DNA of 64,000 nucleotides from Ampelocalamus luodianensis (GCA_036346255.1 CM070623.1:3142407-3206406); one strand, 5' to 3'. Counted from the first letter of the stretch, positions 36,444 to 49,345 are shown. Notes: generated by a model not told the origin, from the letters alone. Translations and numbers: made by a program.

Positions 36444-37703
36444 TCAAACAAAACCGATGCTGTATCGAGTTAACGTAAACTTACCCAAGACGACGTCCGG
36501 TGATTCCCGGCTCCTTCCGAGTGACTTGGCTGACACGGCCTCGATCACGGATCGTGGTACTCCTCCCGCTTGACCGCAACTTGTGACGCTCCTTGATTGA
36601 TGCCCGTGCCGGTGTCTTGGATGGCGAGCTCCAAGGTTGAAGCGCATCGAGTGATTGTTCCTCTTTGCGGACATCGGTTGGCAAAATGTCCCGCCGACGA
36701 CAGCGTAATGGACCTTTGCGCGCGCTCTGCGTTGCTTCTCGATTGGGGTTGACAGTGCGGGGTTGCGGAAGTTCGAGCAACCGGCAGGTGAAGTTGGTGC
36801 AGTGCTCAACGAAGTCAGGGTGGAAACTCGTTGAAGCTGTCGTGGCCGCATCGTTTTGCTCTCTCTTGTGATTGATGGTTCCCTTGCCGAGCCATCCGGC
36901 GTTCACTGTTATCCTCCGCCCTGCGCTTGTCCTCTAGAACAAAGGCTTTGTTGACCAGCTCTTGGAAATCGTGAAAAGTATGGGCGATCAAACCGACTTG
37001 TAGTCCGGTGTTTAGTCCTTCAAAAGCGACTCGACGAGCCTTGTCCGTGGCTACATCTTCCGCCGCATAGCGAGCTAGTTGAAAAACTTGTTGAGGTAGT
37101 CGACATCGACATAGCTCCTTGCTTGAGAGCGGAACTCATCCTTCTTTGATTGATAATGCCTTTCGGCACGTGATAATCGGCGAATGCCGTGAGAAAATTC
37201 CTCCCATGTGATATCTGTGGCGCCTCATGGGCGGCACAGGTTCTCCCACCATTCAAAGCGGTGCCTTCCATCCGTGAGTGGCATACGTAACCTTTTCACG
37301 ATCGCTGCACTGGGTGATCAGCAGCTTCCTTTCGATAACTCTGAGCCAATCATCTGCTTCCACTGGAGAGACGTGTCCGGAAAAGGTTGGTGGACGAGTC
37401 CTCATAAATTCTGCAAGCTTGGATGGTCCGTGGTGACCATGAGCGGCTGGGGCTCCATACTGTTGATTGTTGTTGTTGTTCTGGTTGTGCATAGCTTGCA
37501 TCTGAGTCATCATGGTATTCATCAGCTGAGTCTGTGCTGCCATGAAAGCTCCAAAGTTCGCAAGTCAATTGAGGTGCTTGTATGAATCGCTCTGCTGGTG
37601 GTTGCTCATTGCTTCTCGGTCTTTGGGTACCAGGAACCACTAGCAAGATCGACGAGTTTGAACCATCCGCTAAGCTCCATGGGTTAGATAAGGTAGCAAG
37701 CAC
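36444..37703 (-). pseudogene. Element B gag
   Basis: The N-terminal gag core (KLAEFMRTRPPTFSGHVSPV, EADDWLRVIERKLLITQCSD) lies at about 37430-37300. The middle (FADYHVPKGIINQ) and the C-terminal FHDFQELVNKAFVLEDKRR are near 37190-36920 in other frames. A zinc knuckle is expected near 36690 but is scrambled. Gag would form the capsid-like particle. Confidence 0.8.
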
Positions 37704-37989
37704 AAGATAAGTTGAGAACTGCGGGGTAGGTTAAACCCAACAAAACACACCCAAGAAACTCCAATGAAATACATTTATTACTTAGGTCTTAGCATGGCCG
37801 CAACAAATGCCTAAGGGCCTTTGCACTCATACTGCACACAAAAAGAAACAACGACCTAAGCACACAAAACTACCGCCTAAAGGACGACTCACTAAACAAA
37901 AATCGCAAGCCCGAAAGACCGAAACTAAGACAACTACTCAAGAAAGCCTCCACAACCGCGCGACGCTCTCGACGGTTGTAGACTCAAAG

Positions 37990-38655
37990 TGAGTGGCATC
38001 TTGGCAACCGATCCCGATGCCTCGAACTAGTGCAGAGAGAATGTGCGCTCGGTGCAACCGGCTCCTGGCTCCTCCGGCTCGCATCTTCTTCGGCTCAACT
38101 GGGCCTTCCTCCGGATCTTCTTCGTAATCTCTTCGGTCTTCATCTTCTTGAGGACTTGGTCATAGAGGATCGCTGCAGAGTGGCGACCTTCTCTTCACTC
38201 TTTGCAAGGCTTCATAGACATGATCCACTCGTGATGGTTCTCTCCAAGGCTTCTCTCGGCGGCCACGAATCGGGCGAGGTGCACCATCAGTAGCGTTGCT
38301 CTCTCCTTCGTGGACGGGTAGCGTGTCGGCAAGTCCACGGCAGCCTGGGTGGTAACCAAGACGGTGTCAAGCTCCGTGCGTAGATGTTGCGATACGGGCA
38401 TGGCCAAGCGCGACGACTCGGATACCTTCCACCAAGTGATCTTCCTCACAAAGACGCGAAGGTTGGCTTGCCTTGTCGCTCCTCCCGCGCGATCGTCAGG
38501 CGACAAATAACTCCACGATTCTGTCCATTTACCGTCCAGTTGTTGCCGACGTACAACGGACGATCAAAACCCCCAAGAACCTGGAGCAACTTCCAAAGCT
38601 CGGCGGCATACCCTCCAGTGCGCTCATCATAGCTCAAGACGCAGGCATCCACAAG
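37990..38655 (-). pseudogene. Leader ORF (ORF0) upstream of gag in element B
   Basis: Between the PBS and gag, minus-strand frames have coding character (LSYDERTGGYAAELWKLLQV; then SSRLA...VHLARFVAAERSLG in another frame). Segments align at the protein level with the corresponding part of element A. No known domain is recognised. At least one frame break lies near 38460. It could be a separate leader protein or an N-terminal extension of gag. Confidence 0.5.
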
Positions 38656-38846
38656 ACAGCATTTAACTGGGTAAGAGCAACTTTAAAACAATGGGAGAGA
38701 AGAGATTATAGCAAAAGTTGAGGCGAGAGAGACATGAGTAGAGTTAAGCAATCAATTAACTTTGCAAGTTAATTTTTCTTTTAGAAAATAATTTGGACAC
38801 TCTAAAGACGGCCAATCTAACTAAGGTCAAGACCTACAGTCAGTAT

Positions 38847-38859
38847 GGCTCTGATACCA
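38847..38859 (-). other. Primer-binding site of element B
   Basis: The minus strand reads TGGTATCAGAGCC, complementary to the 3' end of initiator-Met tRNA, four bases inside the 5' LTR (begins 38864). Confidence 0.9.
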
Positions 38860-38863
38860 CCTC

Positions 38864-41800
38864 TGTCGGGACCTGCATTTGATTATGGAACCCTCTGTGT
38901 ATACTGCACTAGTCCAGGATCACGCTAGTGCACACAGGGTTAACATAGGTAAATATCGATCCACACAAGCGATAAATAAAGTAAACGATTAATTTGAATA
39001 ACAAATAAGGGTTTTGACCTTATGGTCGAGTTTACACTTATTAAACTACCAGGCTAACAGAAATAAACAACAATGAACGGAAAACTCCAACAGATCCCAC
39101 CAATTCACCACAGTAACCGATCGATCCAGACCTTAACGCACGATCAGCCTTCAACGAACTCTTCCTCAAAAGCAGGCGTAGACTCCTCCTCTTCTGTAGG
39201 TTTGGGCGCAAGTTTTACAACAAGCGTGAGTACACAACCGTACTCGCAAATCATACCACAGAATGCAATGTATAGATGCAGGCTTATTCCAAAGAAAAGG
39301 CTTCTGTGGTTCTTTTGCATGAAAGCAAAATTTGCAATTGAATACAAATAATAGATTGAAAGCATAATTCAAAACAAATAGACAATATTAATTTAACAAT
39401 TGTTTCACAAAGACACAAACTAAACATATTATTTCACATAGCCATATGATTGAGGTCACACAGCCCCATTCCCACATTTTATGAAAACTACCCCTCGTGT
39501 GAAATCCCGAGCATGTCCATGATCATGACGCGTTATTCGAATAGATTGTTTAACACTCTGCAGAGGTTGTACACTTTACCCACAAGATACAACTAGTGTA
39601 GCAAGCACCAATCGTAATAAAACAGTTCGAAACTTCATCTCAAACATTGACGTTCCCGGTGTGCTTACAAACCGCTATACCACTCACATAGAATTGGTAT
39701 AACACACACCGCCGACGTGGAAGACGAATCGCCCCGCGATGCAACCACCAAGTAGTCACACCTCCACCCTGTCACACACCCTAACCTATCCACCGAACAT
39801 CAATGCCGAGAATCCATAACTTACTAAGTTAGGCCCGTCCCATACCTGCATGTGGTCGCATGAAGGCTCGGGTTCAATGGTGCACAAAGTTAAGTCCTTA
39901 ATTGACCAAGGCAAGACTTCCATGTTCTAACTAAGTCACAAAGACCATCATTCCCATCACATAGACCACCATGTCACACAGCTCCACCACTTGCCTCGCC
40001 TAAATCCTTTACCACCCAGTTGGTTTTAGTGCAACACATGCCATCACGAAGTAATAACATACAGCACATAGTTTTACACAAAGTTCCATAGTCACTTAGT
40101 CATAGTTCATATTTGCAACTTTCATGAGATGTGAGACTCGTAGCATGGCTAAGCAACTGTACTCGCATCTAACCAACCCACGTTGGTGCTATAATATTAC
40201 CAACTAAAAACCGATCTAGGGTGACAAGGAATTATGACATACAAGGCCAAAGTGTGATAGCAATTTGGATATAACTATGCCCAAAGCATTTAAATAAATA
40301 ATTAAAGTAGAATGCATTAATTTAACACAAAGTAATTTGAAAACTGGGTTCAAGATGATCAAAGGTATGACTTGCGTTGGAAAAGGTCTATTTACTAGTC
40401 TTGATCTTGGGGTGCTCCTTCTTCCACAAAAGTCCCCGACGAATCGACGTCTACTCGCAAACGAGACAAAACAAACAAAACAAATAAATAACAGAGGCAA
40501 AACAAACTCCAAAAATTAAATAAAAATCTCATATAAATAGAGCTTGAATTTAGACAAATTTAGAAATTTGAATGGGCTCAATCGGAGTTAGGATGCAAAA
40601 GTTATGAGCTCTGGAAGGTTGAAATTACATAAAATGCTGAAAATCAGATTTTATGAATTTACTGAATTATTTTCCTAAAGGAAAATCAGATTTAATGCGC
40701 AAGCTGACGTCAGCGAGATTTCGGAAAAGAATAATAAAAAAAGAAAACTCTGACATGTGGGACCCACATGTCGGTGTGACATACCACGGTGGACTAGGTC
40801 CACCGAGCCTTCGACCGAGAGGTGGCGAGGTGGCACGCACGCGTGGACCAATGGAAAAGCGACACGCGGCCGGTGGGGTGCGGTGGCACCACGCTGGCGT
40901 GACGTGGCGACGGCAGAAGACGGCGAGGCTCGACCGCACGGCAACAGCCGATCGCGCGCGCCGGCGAGGTCCGATGGTACCGCACGGAAGCCCTTGTTAT
41001 TGCGAACCGATGGTGCACTCACGAGCGCGAGACACCGGAGATGGCCGGCGGCGAGGTTCAAGCGAGGAGCAGCTTGGTTGCCGTTGGATCGAGTTCCGCG
41101 ATGCTCGCCGGTGGACAGCACCAGAGATTGCTTATGCTCGTGCGATGTTGGTGGTGCAATGGCGAGCTCCGACGGCATCGACGGCGCGAAGAGTCGCCGA
41201 GTCCTGCGGTGAAAACCCTAGAATCGCGGGACGGCGCGCAGAGGGCTCGGGTTCGGGTTTGGGGTTTCGATGCGAGAGAGCGATCCTCGGGGCCTTTTAT
41301 AGGGGTCGGGAGGGCTAGGGTGGCGTCTGCGCGAAACCTAGAGGAGTCCGAAAGAACCCGGCGAAACTCCGAGTTTGAAAGGAAATCGAGATATGATTTT
41401 ACCAAAGAATGGATACGGGAGATAGGAGATAAGATTTGGCGCGAAACCGGAAGTTTTAGTTTGAAAGTCCTTTGTCGGACGGAGTTCCGAGCTCAAATCC
41501 ATGGCGTTGTCGGACGCGAGCGCGAGGCGGAGCAGGGCGCGAGGAAGACGACGTCAGTGGCGGGGCCCACACGCCAACAAGACGAGACGGCACATACAGC
41601 GAAGCGGCCGGAGGAGTCGGGCGCGACTCGGGAGGGAGATGGGCCGGCTGAGGGGGTTTAGGCCCAGGCACTATTTTGAGATTTTAATTAGTTTTTCTAA
41701 ATTAGAAAATACCAGAAATTCAAATAAGCAATAGAATATAGCAACTGAACTCAGAAAAATTCTAGAAAAATCTAAAAAATATATCTGAGCACAAAGAACC

Positions 41801-41974
41801 CAAATAAAATAGTTTTGGCTATTGTTCCACTTGGGATTATTCACATTAAATATTTTTGATTGTAAAGTCCAATATTAAGCTTTTGAAATTAAATTCACAT
41901 AAAATCCAAATGGTGAATTTTCTCCCTACTAACTATTAAAAGATTTTTTAAGCTCTAAAAATTGGGATGTTACA
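38864..41974 (-). mobile_element. 5' LTR of element B
   Basis: tgtcgggacct...gggatgttaca. A TATA-like motif (minus) lies near 41295. It is colinear with 30059-33197. Confidence 0.9.
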
Positions 41975-41979
41975 AGGTG

Positions 41980-42703
41980 GCAAGACCCGAGGTGCACCGA
42001 CAACGAAGAAGGACCTCATCGAAGCTTGTGGCGACGATTTCCTTCTTCGAGCTTTTCCGATGGCTAGGGTTTAGCTCTTGGGCGGTGGGGGCTATGGTTG
42101 GGATGCGGGGAATGAGCTCTACGCTTCCTTTTATACACGGGTGCCCCGGAGAGTCCAGAGCACACACGGCAAGGAGTTTCATGCGGCGGAGCAGTTCGGA
42201 TCGCAACCAAATCAGAGAAGATGCACAGTAACATAGTGGGGCCCACAAGTCAGTGGCTATGACTCGGGCGAAACCATGTGTCAAACGGCAATGTCGAGAC
42301 TGGCAAGTGGGGTCAGGTGTGGGCGCGGATGGGGAGAGAGAGGAAAGGCAGGCCACGTAGGAATGGGCCGAAAAGCACAAGGTTGGGTTGGGTCAAAGGA
42401 GATTCCGTCCAACAGAATTTCTGAGATTTTAATTAGCTTTTCTATTTTAGAAATACTAGTAAATCCAAATAGCAAATTAAAATTAGCAAATAAACTCTAA
42501 AAAATTCCAAGAAAATCTGGAAAATATTTCCAAGATAAAAAATATTTTTGGAATTAGTTGATGTTCAGATTAGTCACATTAAATTATTTTGCTATTTAAA
42601 AGTCCATTTAAGCTTTATTAACAATCAAATAAAATTGGGTGAATTTCCCCAAGGACTAAACTACTCAAAAGGATTTTGAAATTCAGAAAATTGAGATGTT
42701 ACA
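41980..42703 (-). mobile_element. 5' LTR of element A, second segment
   Basis: It resumes with gcaagacccgaggtgcac, matching 22319 onward in the 3' LTR, and ends gagatgttaca. Confidence 0.88.
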
Positions 42704-44809
42704 CCGGTGCATTTTCTACCACCTCCACCTCCCCGTCCCGACCCATTTTGGTAGTCACTGGCCGCGCCGCCGTCCGCCGTGTGTGGCCGCTCCGTCCCGT
42801 GCGCTTGCGCCTACTCTGCTTTCTGCTATGTTTCATTCTTCACTTCTCTCTTTGACTCACTTACAAGTGGGACCCATATGTTAGCCATTTCTTTTAATCC
42901 TTTAATTCTGAAAAAGAATATTCTCTAGGATATTCCGCTCTTTCTCTTTTTCCTAGAATTTCCATTTTCGACAAACTTCTGGGTGTTCATTCTCCTTCAT
43001 GCGAAGTCCGATTGTGTCGATTCTTGTTCCTAAATTCATATAAATTCAATATCTCTCTATTAGTACCTATTTTATAATTTTATAATTTTGGATTTTATTT
43101 ATTTTTCTGTTATTTATTTTGTCTCGATTCGCACGTGTAGAGTCCGACGTTGCCGATACCAGTTTGGACCAACCGGACGTGTTAACCTCCAACTTTGATG
43201 AAGGCGAGTCTCCTTTGAACATTCTGTACCTACAATTTTTAAATATTTTTTTCAGTTTTAAAGCATTACGCATTGCTATTTCACATAAAATGATGAGTTC
43301 AAATAGTAGGTTGTTAGTTAAACCTAAAATTATTAATGTCTTTCTTTGATAATTGTTATCCTATACCTTTGTAATCCTAGCATAGTAACTCCACAATGTT
43401 GATTACAACATTGTGGAATAGTAAAATACGGTAGAATTGTTTAGACATGTTTTTCGGTCTTGATTAACCTTTGGGGAGGAAAACCATTATTATTTGTTAT
43501 GCTTTAGTTTGGAAAATTTGTGACATTAGGTAATGTCAGTATTTGGAAAATAAAATAAAATGGTGGAAATTGTTTAGACTAGGGCGAGTGGCATGAGTTT
43601 TGACTATCTCGCCTTGGGTCGATTAAGGATTGACGCTTGTGTCTATTCAAACCGAGCAATATTGTACAATCACATGTCCTAAATGAGAAGAACCTGGCCA
43701 ACTAATTTACCATGTTCTAGTATTATGCCCGCATGTTGCAGTTGTTAGGTGTTCCTTTTTGGGATTGTGGAGACGATGGTAATTGACGTCCATGTCTGTC
43801 TAGGCTTGCTTCGGGCGATAGTAACAGACATCCATATCCGGGCAGGTTATCCCCCACAAACGGTGGGCTCCGGGTCGATGGTAAATAATCCATGACTTGG
43901 GGTTAAGCTCATTAGGCAGGTTGGTGTTAGAGCGTAGTATTGTAAAGGCCTTGTAATAATCGTTTAGTCGCACGCACAAGGAAGAGTGTCATGGCCGACA
44001 TTATAAGTTGATTATCTCATGTGGGTCAAGATTTACAACCTCTGTAGAGTGTAAAATTATTCGAATAGCTGTGCTCACGGTCAAGGGCGGGCAAGGTGCG
44101 TTTTCACATGGTATATTTCAGTTTTGTTTTCAAAGAAATAATTTGGGAATCTGGGAGTAGTTGGAACTCTTGGATTGTTGTTCTAGCAGTTAGAGCGAGT
44201 TGAGCAGCTAGAGCCCTACTTATAAAAACTTGGCGGATAGAGCCTCAATGCTAGTGACAGTAGCTAAAACTTTCTCTAGAGAATTAAATTATTTTAATTA
44301 TTTAATCTTCGTTTGTCGAATGTGCTTTATGAAAAATGTTTAAACTTAAAATATTGATTTATGCAAAAGAACCCTATGAGCCCATTTGTTAAAGTTATGC
44401 ATATGCATATTTTTTCAAGACTCGCGGAGTACTTTATGTACTCACATGCTATACTCAAAACAAATATCAGAAGTCTTCAATGATGCCGAGAACGACTATG
44501 ACTTCTACGCCTACGAGTTTGACGAAGGACACCCGAAGTACTAGGCTACGCTCCTAGTCAAATGTCAGTGGGCGATTCGATGGCCACGTCGGAGTTTATT
44601 TTGTTTCCACTGTTGTGAGACTCAAGGTCTTTTGACCTTTTTGTAATAAGTGGTCATAAGGCCGGTACTCAGTTGTTTATTAATGTTATTCCGTGATTCA
44701 AACTTGTTATTAACAATGTTTTTACTGTGTGCACTAGGCCACTAGCTACTGATCTGGAACTGATATAGAAATACATAGAGGGTTCGGATTCAGAAATCCG
44801 GTCCCAACA
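42704..44809 (+). mobile_element. Single chromovirus LTR, 3' part
   Basis: It continues the plus-oriented LTR from 19935 and ends ccggtcccaaca, equivalent to the gggtcccgaca terminus of A and B read in the other direction. A 10-bp-stem palindrome (ccacaatgtt/aacattgtgg) lies at 43391-43416. Confidence 0.75.
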
Positions 44810-46195
44810 TAAACCTCTCGTGTTCTTGCTAGTTTTCCATCTATGTCATGCCACGTTGCACCTAGGCTCTGGTCAATGTTCTGCAATGGTTGGTGACAGG
44901 GTGTGACCTTTGGTGTACCATGTCTGAAATTTGGCAATTCCAATTGCTGGGCTGCACCGGCGACTGCGTTTATATGCTATCTTACCATGATGAGCATGAT
45001 AGACCAACAATAGCAAGTTTGAATCCGGCAAATCCCAATTGTGCTTCTTAATATATGATGCAGTTCTACCAGTTACCATTATTTGGACTTGCTCATGTTG
45101 AAAAACCTGAAAGTAGTACTTCCTTGATACCTTCTCAGAAGCTACAGAGGAATGACAGGCGTATCATGTATGAGCTTTGTTTTCTTGGTTTCTGAAGTTG
45201 CCATTACTGTCAATCTTGTAATGCTGAATCCATAGACAAGTCATCGCCGACGCCTAACATACACCTTATTAGTTAGTAACATCACATCCTTTTTTCCTTG
45301 GAAAAGCACATTGGCTAGTGGAGAACTGATGCCTTTGAAAAGTAGTTTAATTTTGTGAGACATAAGAATCACAAAATGTTAAATAATGGCCATTCCTCGT
45401 TAAGGCACTGTTTTTTGGATGGCTTGAAAAAGGATGGACAAGGAGCTCTTAAAAGAAAGCTAAAGAGAGGGGGTAAAGAAAAGAAAGCTAAAAGAGGAAG
45501 AGGGCAGAACAAGTTAAGTACTACCAGTCACATGAATCCAGCGTATACAATACTCATCTGCTATTTATACTTGTGCTTTTACCTAAAAAAATAGATTACC
45601 AAAAGATTGGTTAAGGTGCATATGTTGATAACATCGACAAGTTCAACTTAGATAATCTGAAGCAAGAAAGTTGGAAAATACAATGGAGACGAACAATTCA
45701 ATGGAATACAGATTTCGAATATTCAACAAGAACGTCAAAATGTCACCACCACCCATAGATTTTCTCAAAAAGAATACATGGTGACAAAAGCGAGAATTCT
45801 TGTTAATAACTAACAAAAGAACTACATTTTATACCACCTCACAAATATGAGTCTTATACATTGTCCATCATACAATGGTTTTCTGTCTCACCACCCAAAC
45901 TGTCTCATTATCATGATTCTATTCTAACTTGCTAGCTCTAAGCCTCAGAAACTGCAGCAACAGGAGTATGCACTAGTATGCTTACAGATGCTTTTTTTCT
46001 TTTTTGGCACTAGGTCTATTTCTGAACTGATCTAACATGAACGAACCGATTCTTATCCGCAACATGAGCATATCTAAACTGAAATATAGAATAGCATTGC
46101 TCTGTTGTGCATTGGTACAAAGATCTTGTAGGGCATGCTTTTATGCATAGCATCGCAAGATGATGAGCGCAATATTGCTCTTTGGTCTCTGATTT
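44810..46195. other. Intergenic DNA and 3' UTR of the START gene
   Basis: No gene is recognised. The lysine-rich frame at 45355-45594 lacks family resemblance. The last few hundred bases are probably transcribed as START-gene 3' UTR. Confidence 0.45.
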
Positions 46196-48654
46196 TTATC
46201 TCCTTCCTGGCCCTGCAAACCTTCTTGCCGTACCAAATATGATAGCCTTGGTTAATAACCCATGGTCAAAGGTGAAAGCCAGGGCGACTGCGCCACCTAT
46301 CAGGAGGGCTTTCGGTATGTTGCCTGTCCAGTGCTTTGGTTTCTCAGCTTCAGTGCTGTTGCTGGTTGAACTGGCCTCGGTGTTGTCTTCTGCAGTGATG
46401 AGCTCACCGGCATCAAACTTTGTGGTGACATGTGCCATGGCAGCGCATTTCGAAAGGGGCTCGCCAGCGGTCCTCTCAATTTGGTATGCCCGCAAACCAG
46501 GCTCTATCCGTTTGACGCAGCCCCACATCCCCTGCCGCACACCAAGCTTTGCGATTTCCCATGGAATCCCCATATCTTCATGATGAAACAAGAGCACCTC
46601 ACATGCAGTCATTGCACCATCACCGTTTCTTGATTCAACTGACGAAAAAGAACAAGCGTAAATTCATTGGCCTGGCAAAATTTGTTATCCTACAAAGATG
46701 AACATGTGATTGAAATGCTTTAGTACCTGGACGGATGCACCAACTTGAGTAGTACAAGTCTACACGACGAGGTTTGTTGCGTCTTGGAACAGAGGGACGA
46801 GGTACACCCTGAAATATTACAGTAGATGTTTAATGACGAAATCCACCTAAATAAATCAGCATTTGAGTAAGCAACTACTATCTGTAACTAGACGTAACCA
46901 AGATGCCCATGACAAACTATACTATAGATAGAAAGACAAGTATGCTTGGCACTCTTCTAATAACCAGCTGACAGGGGATAAAAAAGGTGGCCCCTTAAAC
47001 TCTGTTATGAATCAACACAATGATAAAATCATGCCATTATCATGTGCAACTCTACTATGTCCTGTGGGCAAACATAGAAGATTGAAAAGTATGGGGCAAG
47101 CAACTCGATCACTGTGTGTGTGGAATGGTTTGAGAATACAGAATAACCTAAACAACAAGGCTAAAACTCATACTACTTTTGGTAGCACTAATACAAATAG
47201 TCTGTCGATTAAAAAAAACTTGGAAAGCATATTAGTTATGTAATAGTACAATAATAAAAAAGAGCCACCAGACTCTTTTTTTTCCGTGCAAATCGAAATA
47301 TGGAACAGATAGCAACAAATCCAGCTCAAACTTTCCCATCAAAAAGGAACAATCCAGCACAAACCCATTGCTCAAAAGGAACCCTATGCATAGTTGTAAA
47401 AATTACAGGAACCAGACATTTGCTTTGATATTAAAAACAGATAAAAGTATACTATTTTGTCTCATACCTTGGTTACACAGTAAAACGTCTTTCCGGATGT
47501 CCATATCCTGCGACCTATAATATACTCCCTGTCACTGCAGAAGAATGGAAACTGCAAAGCGAAAGCATCCAGTGTAAGCACAACGTATATATACTTTTTC
47601 ATGCTTTAAACAAAAGAGTACAGGACAACATATCACACAAATAACTCACCTTCCTGACCCACCGGACAACCATTGTTCCAGTCCTGGTGCATTCCTGCAA
47701 GGTCTCATGCTGAAGAAGCATGTCGTCCCAACCGTTTTTAATCCGGAACTCATCATCCCAGAAGAAATCCCTAACAACTTCTGGTGACGCGTCCTCAAAG
47801 ATAGTGCTACTGCGGTACTGCGGTGGGCCATGCTGGAATGAAACAAAACACCAAACACTTATCAAATACCTAGCTCCTGCATCTTTCATGTCTAACACTC
47901 GTCCAATCTCATTATAACTACATCAAATATTCAGAAGCGTAAGTCTAGCACTCATGGAAAAACACTACAGTTGTTGATAACTTTTGAAAGGCCACACGCC
48001 TATGCTCTTGAATTGTAAACATCGAATCAATTTTGGACCGAAATTCTTGAATTCTACATTCATTCAACTCACGATTGAACTCTAGCTAAAAAAATTCTGA
48101 ATACTACATACCTCAGGATCTCTTCGCCACGCCTGGCACCTCATGGTCGGCAACGTCCGCTCCATCATGTGAATCCACGGGGGCCCGCCGTCCTTCTCCT
48201 CGACCAGGCGGCGGAGGTGCATCAAATCCCCGGTGTTCACTGCCAATTCATCCTCCATCGACGCAGGAGCCACCTCGGTTCTACACCACATCATATTACA
48301 CAGAGTTCAGGTCAATTGAACTAGAAAGTAGAAACAGCAACTCGTCCAACTGAGGATAAAATCTGCACAAACACATGTCCCTCACCTTGGCACGAGGGCC
48401 ACCGTGTTCTTGCGGCAGGAGTCCTCGGTGGCCGCCGCGGATCGCGGCGGCGGTGGCGCAAGAGGCTCCGCCGCCGCCTGCCCCTGGTCGCCGACGACTG
48501 CCACAGCCCACCTTGGGCGCCAGACCCAGCCGACGAACATGCCTACGAGCGCGGCGAGCCAGAGCGGCGCGGCGAGGGCGGCGAGCTCGAGGGCGACCCC
48601 GCCGATGGTGGGCTTCTGGAAGATCTCCATCAAGAGATCAGCGAGCGCCGACAT
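46196..48654 (-). CDS. START-domain membrane protein (plant CP5-like)
   Basis: Six exons on the minus strand: 48654-48386, 48280-48112, 47832-47650, 47551-47468, 46808-46727, 46638-46196. All introns are GT/AG and the 1,230 nt give 409 residues with no frame errors. Residues about 19-45 are a hydrophobic membrane segment (LAALAAPLWLAALVGMFVGW), and a second lies near 373-391 (ALLIGGAVALAFTF). Between them is a START fold (about 105-330) with RSSTIFEDASPEVVRDFFWD, MVVRWVRKFPFFCSDREYII and DLYYSSWCIRPG. START domains bind lipids or sterols in a deep pocket. The plant CP5-like group with flanking membrane segments is thought to work at membranes, but the ligand is not established. The ATG at 48654 was chosen because the frame upstream has only a TTG. 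Confidence 0.92.
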
Positions 48655-49345
48655 GTTCCCAGTCAAGAAAAAAATCCGGTTTTTCCAACAAATCCCACCT
48701 CAAACCCTCAAGAAGAAGAAGAAAAAAAGAACGATTTTTCCTCCAACCCTTTCGCCGCAAAATCCTCAAAAGAAAGATACAGCAGCAATCTTTCCAAGTA
48801 GAGTAAGTAATCCGCCGCAAAAACCTCAAGAGAGATATTCAATCTCCACAACCAGTTGGTATCCAATCTGTCTCCGCAGTAGAAGATAAGAGAAGATTTT
48901 TGGGGAAAGGGTATATGAATCGGACTTGTAGGCTCACCAAAATCTCTCTCTCTCTCTCGCTATTGGAACCAACTTCTTGGACTGCTAATATACAAGGGAA
49001 GAAAGAAACAAGGGAAACAGCTAGTAGCACTCAAATGCAGAAGTTGGAAGGAGAGGGAGGAAATCTGGGCTGGGCGGAAAAATCCAAAGAGGAGATGAGC
49101 GGAGGAGAGGTTTCGAGGAGTTGCCGCTGCCGGGCAAGGAACGTGTGGAGGCGGGAGATTCGCGGGGGCCGGGGGATAAGGAGGATGATTTTGTTTGTCT
49201 GTTTGTCCCCTTCTTCCCAAAATAGCAGAAAGAATTGGGAAGAGCAGGACAAGAAGAGGAGCATCAACAGTGCAGCAGCCCAGCCCAGGAGGAATTGGCA
49301 CCCAGCAGACCAGTTCGATCGATCACAGAGAGAAGCCCTGGACTA

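Larger units (their letters stand above)
30054..41979 (-). mobile_element. Element B: younger Ty3/gypsy chromovirus with target duplication aggtg
   Basis: The element occupies 30059-41974, flanked by aggtg at 30054-30058 and 41975-41979. LTRs are 3,139 and 3,111 bp and the internal region is 5,666 bp. It lies within the 5' LTR of element A in the same orientation. All expected parts are present in order (PBS, leader ORF, gag, protease, RT, RNase H, integrase, chromodomain, polypurine tract), but the frames are broken by many one- to few-base losses. It is younger than A by position. Confidence 0.93.
19936..42703 (-). mobile_element. Element A: degenerate Ty3/gypsy chromovirus (Tekay/RIRE3-like), interrupted by element B
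   Basis: On the minus strand: 5' LTR (42703-41980 and 30058-27560), PBS, leader ORF and gag remnant, pol (protease, RT, RNase H, integrase, chromodomain), polypurine tract, 3' LTR (23056-19936). The internal region is 4.5 kb, about 1.2 kb shorter than in B, because the gag core is missing. Flanks ccatt and ccggt are at best a decayed target duplication. Many CG/CHG sites read TG/CA, as in old methylated repeats. It inserted into the single LTR at 18699-44809. Confidence 0.85.

Noticed and set aside
19931..42708. Target duplication of element A (ccatt / ccggt)
   Set aside because: Only three of five bases agree, so it is not claimed; old age or chance cannot be separated.
18694..44814. Target duplication of the single LTR (gaagc / taaac)
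   Set aside because: The flanks do not match; solo-LTR status rests on termini and absence of an internal region only.
45355..45594. Lys-rich 79-codon frame
   Set aside because: Low-complexity AAG/AAA run, no family resemblance, no promoter or splice context.
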